Source: JAVBPP01 sp031549535 (GTDB lineage Bacteria; Bacillota; Clostridia; Oscillospirales; Acutalibacteraceae). Taken from it: a stretch of DNA of 13,047 bases. The notes beneath the pieces were generated by a model. That model saw nothing but the letters and a program-made list of their open reading frames with translations, was not told where the DNA came from and ran no database searches. Below are positions 5,723-13,047 of the stretch, piece by piece; the stretch's first letter is position 1; each line of letters starts with the position of its first letter. The stretch is from contig JAVBPP010000072.1 of NCBI GenBank assembly GCA_031549535.1, positions 1-13,047 on the forward strand, written 5' to 3'. The position numbers and the translations under genes are program-made.

Positions 5723-8521
5723 CTAAACTGGGTCACTTACGTCAGAATCCTGCAATAGGAAGGGGTTGTTCTGCGGCTTGCCAACAAAGCGGCGCACAGT
5801 TACCGTATCTTCGTCACTGAGCGGCTCAAGGTTTGGAATGGCATAAAAGCGAACCTTATACAGTGCGCCGGGTTGAATATACAGCGTTATGGTAACCTGG
5901 TTGCCCTGCGACGTACTGCTTGCCCCTTCGAGCAGCTTGTTGCTTGTGTCAATCTCCAGCTTTGTTTTATCATAGCTGAAGGAAAGTTGCATTTGGGTTG
6001 CGTTGTATTCATAAAAGCTGTCTGCTGTGGTAATTTGAATTTCCTTGTAATTTGCAGAGAAGGGGTCTGTGGCGGATTTCACCTCAACCCAGGAGAGATC
6101 CCGTTCAATCGGAACGGATTTGATGTTTTCCCAGTCGCTGTTATGCGGGTTGCCCTTGATTGCGGGGTATGGGTAATTCTCGCTGTTCAATTGTTCCGCC
6201 GGGTCGTCCGATGCTGGAGTTGTGGCTGCAAATGCCGGGGTCAGCGCTGCGGCTGCCGCTGCCAAATCTTCCTTAGATACAATTATGCTGTTGGTGTTTT
6301 GGTTTGAACCGCCCAAGGCCAACGCTACATTTCCCAAAAGAGCCATAGAGTTTGTGCAGCTTCCGGTGGGTCCGTTCAACCCCACAATCGCGGCGCTGCT
6401 GGATCTGCGCGACCCAACCTTGTAAGTGCCGATGAAATTTGTGTTATATACGCCTGTAATTTGCCCGCCGTTGCGCCCGGCAACGCCGCCGATGCAAACC
6501 CTGCGGATGTCTGTGGCATGCGTCAGCGCGGGCATCAGCTCCGGCTCTGTGGAGAGGTAGGCGTCCTCGCCTTCTTCGGAAAATTTGCTGGCAAGGATAT
6601 TGACTCTGGCGTTGTTATAGCAGCTATCCAACAAACAGCCTTCTTCCACGTTGCCCACAACGCCGCCCAGGGCAACGTCGTCGCGGTAGTTGCCGTCCAC
6701 AATCACGCTGCCGCTTTCCCGGCTTGTGCTATCCATTATGCCCATCTCCGGAACGTGATACGCGAGGTCATAGTGGATTTCTGCCCCCTCTTTATCAGCG
6801 TCCGCCACCGTGTTGCCCGGGTAGAAGAACCCGGCGGTGTAGGACAGGTGCAGCCTGCTGGGTGCCGTTCCGCCGCTGAGCATGCCTACTATGCCGCCCA
6901 CATTGGCCGTTTCACCATCGCCCATGCAAAGCACATTCGCCTCTACCTTGCATTGGGTAATTTCCGCGCCGTTTTTGGCTAAGCCTGCAAGGCCGCCGAC
7001 GTTGCCGCCCTCAGTTGCGATAATTTCAGAGCTCTCCAGCTGAACGGACTGTACCTTGCCGCCGTCCAATATGCCGAACAGACCCACGTCTTTTTTGGGG
7101 GCATGGGCGCTTATGCGCAGACCCCCAAGGCGATACCCGCTGCCGTTGTAAGTGCCACGGAACCCCATTGTCATATCAATGGTGCTGTGTGCGGCATTCG
7201 GAACCCATGTCAAGGGCGCGAAATTGATGATGTCAGACGCGTTGATGTCCCTGGCCTGTATAAAGCTCCTCGCATCCTGCGTCAGGTAGCGGATATTGTT
7301 CAGATGACGGGCGTTTTCAAGCAGATATTGGTCGTCATCCGCCGTGGCGGGGTCACCGATATTAACAAAATGAAAATACGCGTTGCGGCGCATGGATTGA
7401 TAGACGGTTGCGCTGGCTTTGTTGTTGTAGAAGCGCGCGCTGATATCCTGCACCGTTATGCTGGGATAATAGTGCTGTATGCTGTTTGGCAGAAAACCGC
7501 CGAGGGCATAATCCGGGTCGAGATAGTCCAGCACCCAGGTGACTTTGGTGTAACTGCCGTCCAAGATACTCGTTTTAAAGACGGTGTGATGGTGCTTTCC
7601 TTCTATCAAAACACCTGCACCGTGGGTATCCTGCTCCAAATCTTCATAGGGCTCGGCAATTGCCTGTTCTAAGGAGCTGGCTGTTATTCCTTGCGGGTCA
7701 AACGTTAAAGAAAGGTTTTTGTTCTCCGCCGCATCCGGCAGGCGATTCCCCGCCGCATCCAGTAAATCAATGGTGTATGTCTGGTCTTCCTCCTCCTGGT
7801 CGTTGCGTAAAACTGCCTCCACGCACAGCGCATTTTTCACGCCGACGGTAAAATCGCCGGTTGCCGAATCCGCCATGTCGTCATAGAGGTTTACATCCAT
7901 TGGCGGCAGATAGTCCTGCGCTTTGCCGGTTGTGTCAACCTGATAGACCCCCTTGAGGTGGGAGGAGTTGCGCGCAAAGAGCAGGTTGCTCTCATCCTCG
8001 GCACCGTCGTAGCGGAAGTTCTCAATTTTTTCGCTGTAAAACACAGCCTTAATTTTCCCGGTCAGCGCGTTAAATTCCACGCTGATGGATTCACTTAGAA
8101 GCAGGGGGTCAACATAGTTTTCCAGCATTCGCAGCAGATGCTCGTCGTCTTCTCCGTCCAAGGCCATGGTTATATAATACAAATATGGCTCGTTTGCCTC
8201 ATCCTGCTCGCCTGTGAGTTCAGCGGGCAATTTGCCGGAGGTGGCGGTTTCGTTCTCCAGGTAGCCGCCTTTCATCTCCCCCGTGCCGCCGAACACGTCA
8301 AACAGCGCAAGCTCTTCCAGCGCGCCGCTGCTTTGCATATCCGAAAGGCGATTTTGAGCAGCCAAATAGATTGTGCGCGCCGTGTTATTCAATTTGCGCT
8401 CCTGGCTCAGGCGCACGTAGCCGAGCATGGAAGGCACGACGGCGGCAGCCAGCATGGCAACAATCGCCAGGGCAACAAGCACTTCTGTAACGGTCAACCC
8501 GCGGTTATTCTTTTTGCGCAT
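5723..8521 (-). CDS. Giant modular pilin with GLUG-repeat domain
   Basis: Protein of 932 residues. The N-terminus MRKKNNRG followed by LTVTEVLVALAIVAM is a textbook class III signal: cleavage after Gly8, Glu at mature position 5, hydrophobic helix to about residue 35. Typical pilins have 130-200 residues, so about 750 residues are added. Residues 40-450 look like mixed strand domains. Residues 453-484 (GFRGTYNGSGYRL ... VGLFG) are the usual entry to GLUG repeats. Repeats follow near 479, 508, 541, 618, 677 and, degenerate, 710. An alanine-rich linker lies at 753-766, and a strand-rich C-terminal domain at about 800-910. The start is set by GAGGTGAT (8532-8525), with GAGG seven bases before the ATG at 8521; an ATG at 8524 is possible, and a reading from 8617 would overlap the previous gene. 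Probably a pilus-tip adhesin; ligand unknown. Confidence 0.8.
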   Translation of the reverse strand: MRKKNNRGLTVTEVLVALAIVAMLAAAVVPSMLGYVRLSQERKLNNTARTIYLAAQNRLSDMQSSGALEELALFDVFGGTGEMKGGYLENETATSGKLPAELTGEQDEANEPYLYYITMALDGEDDEHLLRMLENYVDPLLLSESISVEFNALTGKIKAVFYSEKIENFRYDGAEDESNLLFARNSSHLKGVYQVDTTGKAQDYLPPMDVNLYDDMADSATGDFTVGVKNALCVEAVLRNDQEEEDQTYTIDLLDAAGNRLPDAAENKNLSLTFDPQGITASSLEQAIAEPYEDLEQDTHGAGVLIEGKHHHTVFKTSILDGSYTKVTWVLDYLDPDYALGGFLPNSIQHYYPSITVQDISARFYNNKASATVYQSMRRNAYFHFVNIGDPATADDDQYLLENARHLNNIRYLTQDARSFIQARDINASDIINFAPLTWVPNAAHSTIDMTMGFRGTYNGSGYRLGGLRISAHAPKKDVGLFGILDGGKVQSVQLESSEIIATEGGNVGGLAGLAKNGAEITQCKVEANVLCMGDGETANVGGIVGMLSGGTAPSRLHLSYTAGFFYPGNTVADADKEGAEIHYDLAYHVPEMGIMDSTSRESGSVIVDGNYRDDVALGGVVGNVEEGCLLDSCYNNARVNILASKFSEEGEDAYLSTEPELMPALTHATDIRRVCIGGVAGRNGGQITGVYNTNFIGTYKVGSRRSSSAAIVGLNGPTGSCTNSMALLGNVALALGGSNQNTNSIIVSKEDLAAAAAALTPAFAATTPASDDPAEQLNSENYPYPAIKGNPHNSDWENIKSVPIERDLSWVEVKSATDPFSANYKEIQITTADSFYEYNATQMQLSFSYDKTKLEIDTSNKLLEGASSTSQGNQVTITLYIQPGALYKVRFYAIPNLEPLSDEDTVTVRRFVGKPQNNPFLLQDSDVSDPV
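6332..7165 (-). repeat. GLUG-type repeat array in the modular pilin
   Basis: Protein-level repeats with cores VGLFG, VGGLAG, VGGIVG, LGGVVG and IGGVAG, each followed by about 10 residues and a hydrophobic strand. The pattern matches GLUG motifs, found in bacterial surface proteins and expected to stack as a beta-solenoid. Spacing is irregular because of inserted loops. Confidence 0.65.
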
Positions 8522-8524
8522 CAT

Positions 8525-8532
8525 ATCACCTC
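8525..8532 (-). promoter_or_regulatory. Ribosome binding site that fixes the modular pilin start
   Basis: GAGGTGAT matches the anti-Shine-Dalgarno complement over eight bases. Its GAGG lies seven bases before the ATG at 8521, supporting the short class III leader rather than the in-frame extension to 8617, which would run back across the stop of the upstream gene. Confidence 0.7.
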
Positions 8533-8549
8533 GCCTTGTGGGGCATTTT

Positions 8550-11500
8550 TTATAAAAGGACAGTGGCGCAGCTATCGCCGCCGATGAGTTTCGGCGGCAC
8601 CGAATCCTCGCCCGCAAAACTCTCTTCGTCTGCTTCTATGATTTGAATTTGCAGCTTCGTCCCCGCCGGGAACTCGTAGCCCTCAGGCAGCGTAACGCTG
8701 TAATCACCGGAGGTTTCTCTGAAATTCATCACAAATATCGGCTCATTGGTCGTGGATCTGCGCTCCGCGCCGTTATAGCGCACAACCGTGTTGTTCGGCA
8801 GCGTGAGGGGGGTATTGTCCGCGTTGCGGAAGCTCAGGGAAACGCCGTAGCGGCGGTCCTGGTGGCGCGTGTTGTTTTCAGGCGTGGAGGCAGGGGGGGT
8901 GAAGCGGAAGGATCCCCCCATCAGGCCGGAGCCGGGGGTAACGTCCAAAGTGCCTTCTGCCAGGCCGTTTACGCCTTGGCTGCCTTTGAGCACAACGTTC
9001 TTATTATCCGTGCTTGGGGAGGAGGCAAAGTCGCCGCCGTTGTTGTAGCCCACGGTTACATTCAAGTTTGATAAAAGCCCCTGATTGGCGCCAAAGATGT
9101 GGAACGGTGGAATCACAACAACAAAGAACTGCTCCGAGACATGGGAACGCGGCTCCAGAAAAGCCTGGAACTGCTGCACCGTTGCCAAGTCCTGCGTCCC
9201 CATTTTACGAAAATCGGAAAAATTGAACGAGGCTTTGTCCTGCGTGAGCTTGGAATAGAACATGTTCTGCGTTTCATAGCCCTCGCGCGCAGTGAGGTTT
9301 GCGCCGACGCGGCGGTAGAGCTTGAGTGTTGTGCCCTTGGGCAGCGGGGCGGAAAATTCAAAACGCAGGTTATTGGTGAACGTTGGGTTGGCGTAGCCAT
9401 AGGTTCTTGAGGAGGCGCTGCGCCGGGTGTGGTTAACGCTGTAGGCGAAGGTGAACACACCGTCCCTGGGGATGGTGGGTAGGGCTGCGGCAAAGGCATC
9501 ATCCTCGGTGGGTATCAGTTGCAGGTTAGTGTGGTAGGTGGCCAGCTTAATCTGCGGGCCGGGGCAGGAATTCAACGTGGGTTGCCCGGTGCCCTGCATC
9601 GGCGGCTCTGCAAGAGCAGAGGCGGGGATGGTGATGTCCGCGTGCTGGCCGCCGTTCTCATCCGGTAGCCATTCCGGTGCCTCCGGCAGGGTGTAAGCAA
9701 CGTTGTTGATTGTGATTTTATAGTTTGGCACACCCGCGTAATTGGCAGGCTTGCGCAAACGCAGCACCAAGTCGCTGAACATATTGATGGGAGCGCCGGT
9801 TTGATAGGCCTCGCCCTGGGCAACATTTTCGCAGCTGGCCGTGTCCATGGAGGCGCTGTTTTCGATTGTCACGTTGTATTGCCAGCGGGCGTAAAGTGTA
9901 AAGCTTGTGGCGTTGTCTGATACCGGCAGCAAATCGTGGAAGATCGGCTCTCCGTTTTCGTCAATTTCCTGGCGGGAGGGCTTGAGCTGATAGCCGTAAT
10001 CCGCCAGTGTTGCGCTGCCGGACTGCACGTTTTGGTCGAACCAGCCGCCAAACAGATAGCCGGATCTCGAAACCGTCGCGGGGATATCCTCTTCCAGCAC
10101 ATATTTTGACAGCGGGCGCGGGGTAATTACGTCAATCAACAGCCCATTTACAGAGCATTTGAAATAGGTGTAAATCATCGGGAAATAGGTAATATATACT
10201 TTGATGTTTGTGCAGTTATTCGGCACAAAAATGGTGTAGCGGGAGCTTCTGGATGCATCGTTCAGGTAGGCGTAGCCTTTGTCGTCAACATCCTTTGTGG
10301 TGTCAAAGGTCACGGGCGCTTTTCCGTCAATGGAATAATAAACCATTGCGGGTTTGTTTGCATAGCCCGGCAGCGGCGTTGTTTCAAAGATGTAATAGCT
10401 CGAGTTGGGCGCGTTTGTGCCGCTGGAGGGGTAGATAACCTGGTTTACGCCTGTGGCGATAACATCCACCACTGCGCCGGCCGTCACCTTCATGTAAATC
10501 GGCGCGGAACGCAGGGTTCGGTCTTCCTGAATGGTGCCCCAACCGGCGGCGACGTTGCTGTCGTTCCAGGCCGGGTGCACTTTTGCGTGGGTGACGGCAA
10601 ACACAACAAACAGCTCGCCCTCAATTACCTTGTTGGAGCCGGGGGTTACCACCGTGCCGGTGGTGTAAAGCTCATCCGGGGAAATCGTGCCGTCTGACTT
10701 TATGCCGATGAGCGCTGTCGGGAGCGGCTGCAGGGTGCTTTGATTCAGCTTATAGCCTACAATATTGTAGGTTTTTAGGCTCGCATTATCCGGCCGCACG
10801 GTTGCGCTGACACTATGATAGAAGGTTTTGCCCAAACCCATGGGGTTGGCTGTGGAATTCTCGTCATTCACGCCCTGTGTGATTTTAATGCCCGTGACAT
10901 AGGTGGGCACGATGGTCAATTTCACAACGTTGGAAACCTTGGAGGGGTCCAGTGCACTTCTTGCGCGCAGATAAAAGACCTTCGCTTCTTCAATTTGCAC
11001 ATCCGGTGTTACGGAAAGCACATTGCCGTTTAGCGCCAAGGAGGCGTAGCCCATCATGTTTGAAGCGCCGAGCACCGGTGTAAACGGTGTGGTTTGGTTA
11101 TCGGAAAATTCCCAGGTTACATAGTCCATGTCTGTAATGGAATCATCCGCAAACGCCAGCTTTGCAATAAACTTCGTGGTGATATCCGGGTCGTCCAGCG
11201 TGATGCTGGTTGTGGGGGCAGTCAGTTTGTTTGCGCTGCTGACTGAATTTTGATAAAGATCCACGCCGCTATGCGCAGGCACCGGACCCAGGAAAACCGG
11301 TTTTTGATTGAAATCGTAGCTAGTGCCGTTAATTTTGACCTGCATCACGGCATAAACAAGGCCGCTGTGGCTGCCGTCCGTCTGCGCCCGGAACCCGTAG
11401 GGGCTAGCAGCTTGATAGGAAACCTGCATTTTTTCCTGTGCGCTTGAATCAACCGAAACCGCCGGTTTGTTTGCGTCCGTAATAAAGGTGGGCTTTGACG

Positions 11501-13047
11501 GGGATTCTTGATAGTCCACGCCGTCCTTTTGAATCCCTGTGAGAATAGCGGCGCTCAGCGCTTCATCCGTCAAGCTAATCAGTGAAAAATCCAAGGCCGC
11601 ATAGCTGTGATATTCTGCGTCCTTAACCAGAGTAATGCCCATTGCTACGGTTTTGCTGGAATCCGTGGGGTTGCCGTCGATAAAGGTGGAGCCGCTTGGG
11701 ATATCGGCCAAGTCAGTCGACCGTGTTGTGCCGGCGGCCACGGGGTCGAAAAAGCTGTTGATAACAGCCGTTCCGGTGGATTTGTTGCTGTTCCAGCCGA
11801 CCAGGCCGCCGCGGAAGTTGCGGTCAGCCGGGTTGATGGTTTCCATGCTCGCGTTGGAATAGCAGTTGCGGACATAGCCGGTGGCGCCGGCTGAAGTTAC
11901 CTTGCCGATAATCCCCCCCGTAATGGAATGGGATTGGAAGTTGCCCTTCGCATTGTAGGTTTCGTCCGCTGTGGACTGCGCAATGAGCCTGTCGCCGAAG
12001 GAGCCGCAGTTCTCAACATATTTAGTGGCGTCATACAGATAGCCCAAAACGCCGCCGGCTGCCGCCCATTTTTTCTGCGCATAGCTGTAAACGCGGTTGT
12101 TGTTACTCGCGCAGTTATACAGGATGTGGGCGGAGGAGAAGGAGGAACCCATCACACCGCCTGCATAGGTCAGAGTATATTCGCGCCCGATGGCTTCAAT
12201 GTTGCAGTTTTTCACCACGGTGTTGCGCACAGCGGCGGCCTGCGGCGTTGCAAAGGTGCCGGTGACAAGCCCCATTGCACCGCCGACAATAATATCGGTG
12301 TCTGTGGCGGAAACGGTGTCGTTATAGGCTTCGCCGTAAATATAGGCATTGTCTACCACCACGTCGGAAAAGCTGCCGCTTGTCATATAGCCGCAGATGC
12401 CGCCGAGGCTGGGGCTGTTTGAGGATTGGTTCGCGATTAAGGAAACTGTTCTGATTGCGGGATTTTTTTTGTAATCACCGGTGAACGTTAAATTCCTCAT
12501 AGTTGCGGCTACATTGTAGTCCCCCACGATGCCGCCTACATAGATATCTCCAACGCCGTGTGCGTTTTTTGTGGCGGCCGCGGTGCCTGTGCTGGAAATG
12601 CCGGAAATGGCGGTGCTGCCCAGGGCATGAAAACTGAGGTCGGTGATGCCCGTTGCGCTGCTGTATCCGATAATTCCCCCCAAAGAAACATTGCCTTTGA
12701 GAGAGGAGTAGGAGAGTTGGTGTGCGTTGATGCTGGAATCGGTATAACTTACATCAATGTTGCGTATCACGGAGGATTGTGTGTTGCCGATAAATCCACC
12801 CGTGCTGAACGTGGTGGCGGAAGTGGAAGCCGCCGAGTCAATTGCTGAGTTTCCGTTTTCGCGTACAGATTCTACTACCGTTTTGTCTCCGATTACGCTC
12901 ATGTTTTCAATCACATAGCCGGTCATGTAAGAGCTGTAGTCTGGGTTGCTCCCTTGGGCCATCGCGCACACGCCGCCGGTTAGGGTTGTGGTTTGGGCTG
13001 TGCCGCGGTAGGAGCTCTTTTGCTCGTTGCGGATTGTCATGCCGGAA
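8550..13047 (-). CDS. Very large GLUG/InlB-repeat surface protein, 5' end off the window
   Basis: At least 1496 residues are visible, and the frame stays open to the window edge, so the ATG at 13040 is probably internal. Counting from it, at least nine GLUG-like repeats span about residues 80-435 (cores TGGFIG, LGGIIG, VGGIVG, LGGICG, VGGAMG, AGGVMG, AGGVLG, TGGIIG, RGGLVG). Ig-like strands follow (about 600-715). Residues 896-910 (KPAMVYYSIDGKAPV) resemble a chitobiase/Ig-like segment. An InlB-type repeat lies at 980-1053 (GYLFGGW ... LYARW), then further strand-rich domains to 1496. No LPXTG motif, C-terminal membrane helix or basic tail is present, so sortase anchoring is not supported. 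The N-terminus, which would show a signal peptide or pilin motif, is outside. It ends 28 bases before the modular pilin and shares its repeat type, suggesting a joint adhesive role. Confidence 0.8.
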   Translation of the reverse strand, partial: SGMTIRNEQKSSYRGTAQTTTLTGGVCAMAQGSNPDYSSYMTGYVIENMSVIGDKTVVESVRENGNSAIDSAASTSATTFSTGGFIGNTQSSVIRNIDVSYTDSSINAHQLSYSSLKGNVSLGGIIGYSSATGITDLSFHALGSTAISGISSTGTAAATKNAHGVGDIYVGGIVGDYNVAATMRNLTFTGDYKKNPAIRTVSLIANQSSNSPSLGGICGYMTSGSFSDVVVDNAYIYGEAYNDTVSATDTDIIVGGAMGLVTGTFATPQAAAVRNTVVKNCNIEAIGREYTLTYAGGVMGSSFSSAHILYNCASNNNRVYSYAQKKWAAAGGVLGYLYDATKYVENCGSFGDRLIAQSTADETYNAKGNFQSHSITGGIIGKVTSAGATGYVRNCYSNASMETINPADRNFRGGLVGWNSNKSTGTAVINSFFDPVAAGTTRSTDLADIPSGSTFIDGNPTDSSKTVAMGITLVKDAEYHSYAALDFSLISLTDEALSAAILTGIQKDGVDYQESPSKPTFITDANKPAVSVDSSAQEKMQVSYQAASPYGFRAQTDGSHSGLVYAVMQVKINGTSYDFNQKPVFLGPVPAHSGVDLYQNSVSSANKLTAPTTSITLDDPDITTKFIAKLAFADDSITDMDYVTWEFSDNQTTPFTPVLGASNMMGYASLALNGNVLSVTPDVQIEEAKVFYLRARSALDPSKVSNVVKLTIVPTYVTGIKITQGVNDENSTANPMGLGKTFYHSVSATVRPDNASLKTYNIVGYKLNQSTLQPLPTALIGIKSDGTISPDELYTTGTVVTPGSNKVIEGELFVVFAVTHAKVHPAWNDSNVAAGWGTIQEDRTLRSAPIYMKVTAGAVVDVIATGVNQVIYPSSGTNAPNSSYYIFETTPLPGYANKPAMVYYSIDGKAPVTFDTTKDVDDKGYAYLNDASRSSRYTIFVPNNCTNIKVYITYFPMIYTYFKCSVNGLLIDVITPRPLSKYVLEEDIPATVSRSGYLFGGWFDQNVQSGSATLADYGYQLKPSRQEIDENGEPIFHDLLPVSDNATSFTLYARWQYNVTIENSASMDTASCENVAQGEAYQTGAPINMFSDLVLRLRKPANYAGVPNYKITINNVAYTLPEAPEWLPDENGGQHADITIPASALAEPPMQGTGQPTLNSCPGPQIKLATYHTNLQLIPTEDDAFAAALPTIPRDGVFTFAYSVNHTRRSASSRTYGYANPTFTNNLRFEFSAPLPKGTTLKLYRRVGANLTAREGYETQNMFYSKLTQDKASFNFSDFRKMGTQDLATVQQFQAFLEPRSHVSEQFFVVVIPPFHIFGANQGLLSNLNVTVGYNNGGDFASSPSTDNKNVVLKGSQGVNGLAEGTLDVTPGSGLMGGSFRFTPPASTPENNTRHQDRRYGVSLSFRNADNTPLTLPNNTVVRYNGAERRSTTNEPIFVMNFRETSGDYSVTLPEGYEFPAGTKLQIQIIEADEESFAGEDSVPPKLIGGDSCATVLL
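9882..10103 (-). repeat. InlB-type (Listeria-Bacteroides) repeat
   Basis: About 74 residues with the defining GYLFGGWF and FTLYARW ends. An insertion of about 25 residues (DENGEPIFHDLLPVSDNA and preceding) makes it longer than many single copies. Such repeats occur in secreted and surface proteins of Gram-positive bacteria and Bacteroidetes. Only one copy is seen here. Confidence 0.7.
11736..12803 (-). repeat. GLUG-type repeat array in the large surface protein
   Basis: Nine GG-hydrophobic-hydrophobic-G cores are separated by roughly 35-50 residues, each followed by a strand of the type VRNCYSNA or VENCGSFG. The more C-terminal copies carry the NC pair typical of GLUG stacks, while the first copies are more diverged. 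A further weak copy (TGGVCAMAQG) lies upstream at about 12954-12983. Confidence 0.65.

Noticed and set aside
6222..6265. GC-rich gctgcggctgccgctgcc run as a DNA repeat
   Set aside because: It simply encodes an alanine-rich linker of the modular pilin.
5042..8587. Several plus-strand open frames opposite the pilin genes
   Set aside because: They are antisense to well-supported pilin genes, rich in Cys, Arg, Ala and Gly as expected of shadow frames in GC-rich DNA, and lack ribosome binding sites or recognisable domains.
8522..8617. Extended N-terminus of the modular pilin
   Set aside because: It would bury the pilin leader behind about 32 residues and cross the upstream stop codon; the site at 8525-8532 supports 8521.

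Overview
The window joins two regions of very different base composition. Positions 1 to about 4066 are AT-rich and carry four minus-strand genes with no recognisable family. Positions about 4067 to 13047 are clearly more GC-rich and carry a minus-strand cluster of type IV pilin-like genes. Strong GGAGG-type ribosome binding sites, a CCA-encoding tRNA remnant, GLUG repeats, an InlB-type repeat and the clostridial style of the pilins suggest a Gram-positive Firmicute, probably a gut clostridium. This is an inference from style, not from a marker gene.

The junction is the 3' half of a tRNA-Val(GAC) gene at 4067-4116: anticodon stem-loop, variable loop, T arm, acceptor 3' strand, discriminator A and CCA. 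It is followed by its own rho-independent terminator at 4124-4162. No 5' half precedes it. This is the usual scar of an integrative element that recombined into the 3' part of a tRNA gene. The polarity implies that the element lies to the left, with its other end and the intact tRNA outside the window, and that the original chromosome lies to the right.

Element side, in transcription order (right to left): a perfect consensus promoter (3610-3638), an 81-residue acidic orphan, a roughly 185-base gap, then a tightly coupled trio. The trio is a four-helix membrane protein (205 aa), a helical soluble protein (284 aa) and a 549-aa protein with three variants of a GDYD-like motif. ATGA and 14-base overlaps tie the three together, so they probably work as one system. 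Terminal cargo in a tRNA-integrated element is a common place for defence or inter-element conflict modules, but no catalytic domain is visible and that role is a hypothesis.

Chromosome side, in transcription order: a very large GLUG and InlB-repeat surface protein (5' end beyond the window), a 932-aa class III pilin carrying a GLUG-repeat domain, a PilX/GspK-like pilin without Glu5, and two small pseudopilins. The bidirectional terminator ends this run. The set looks like minor-pilin and adhesin components of a type IV pilus tip; no motor ATPase, platform protein or prepilin peptidase gene lies in the window.
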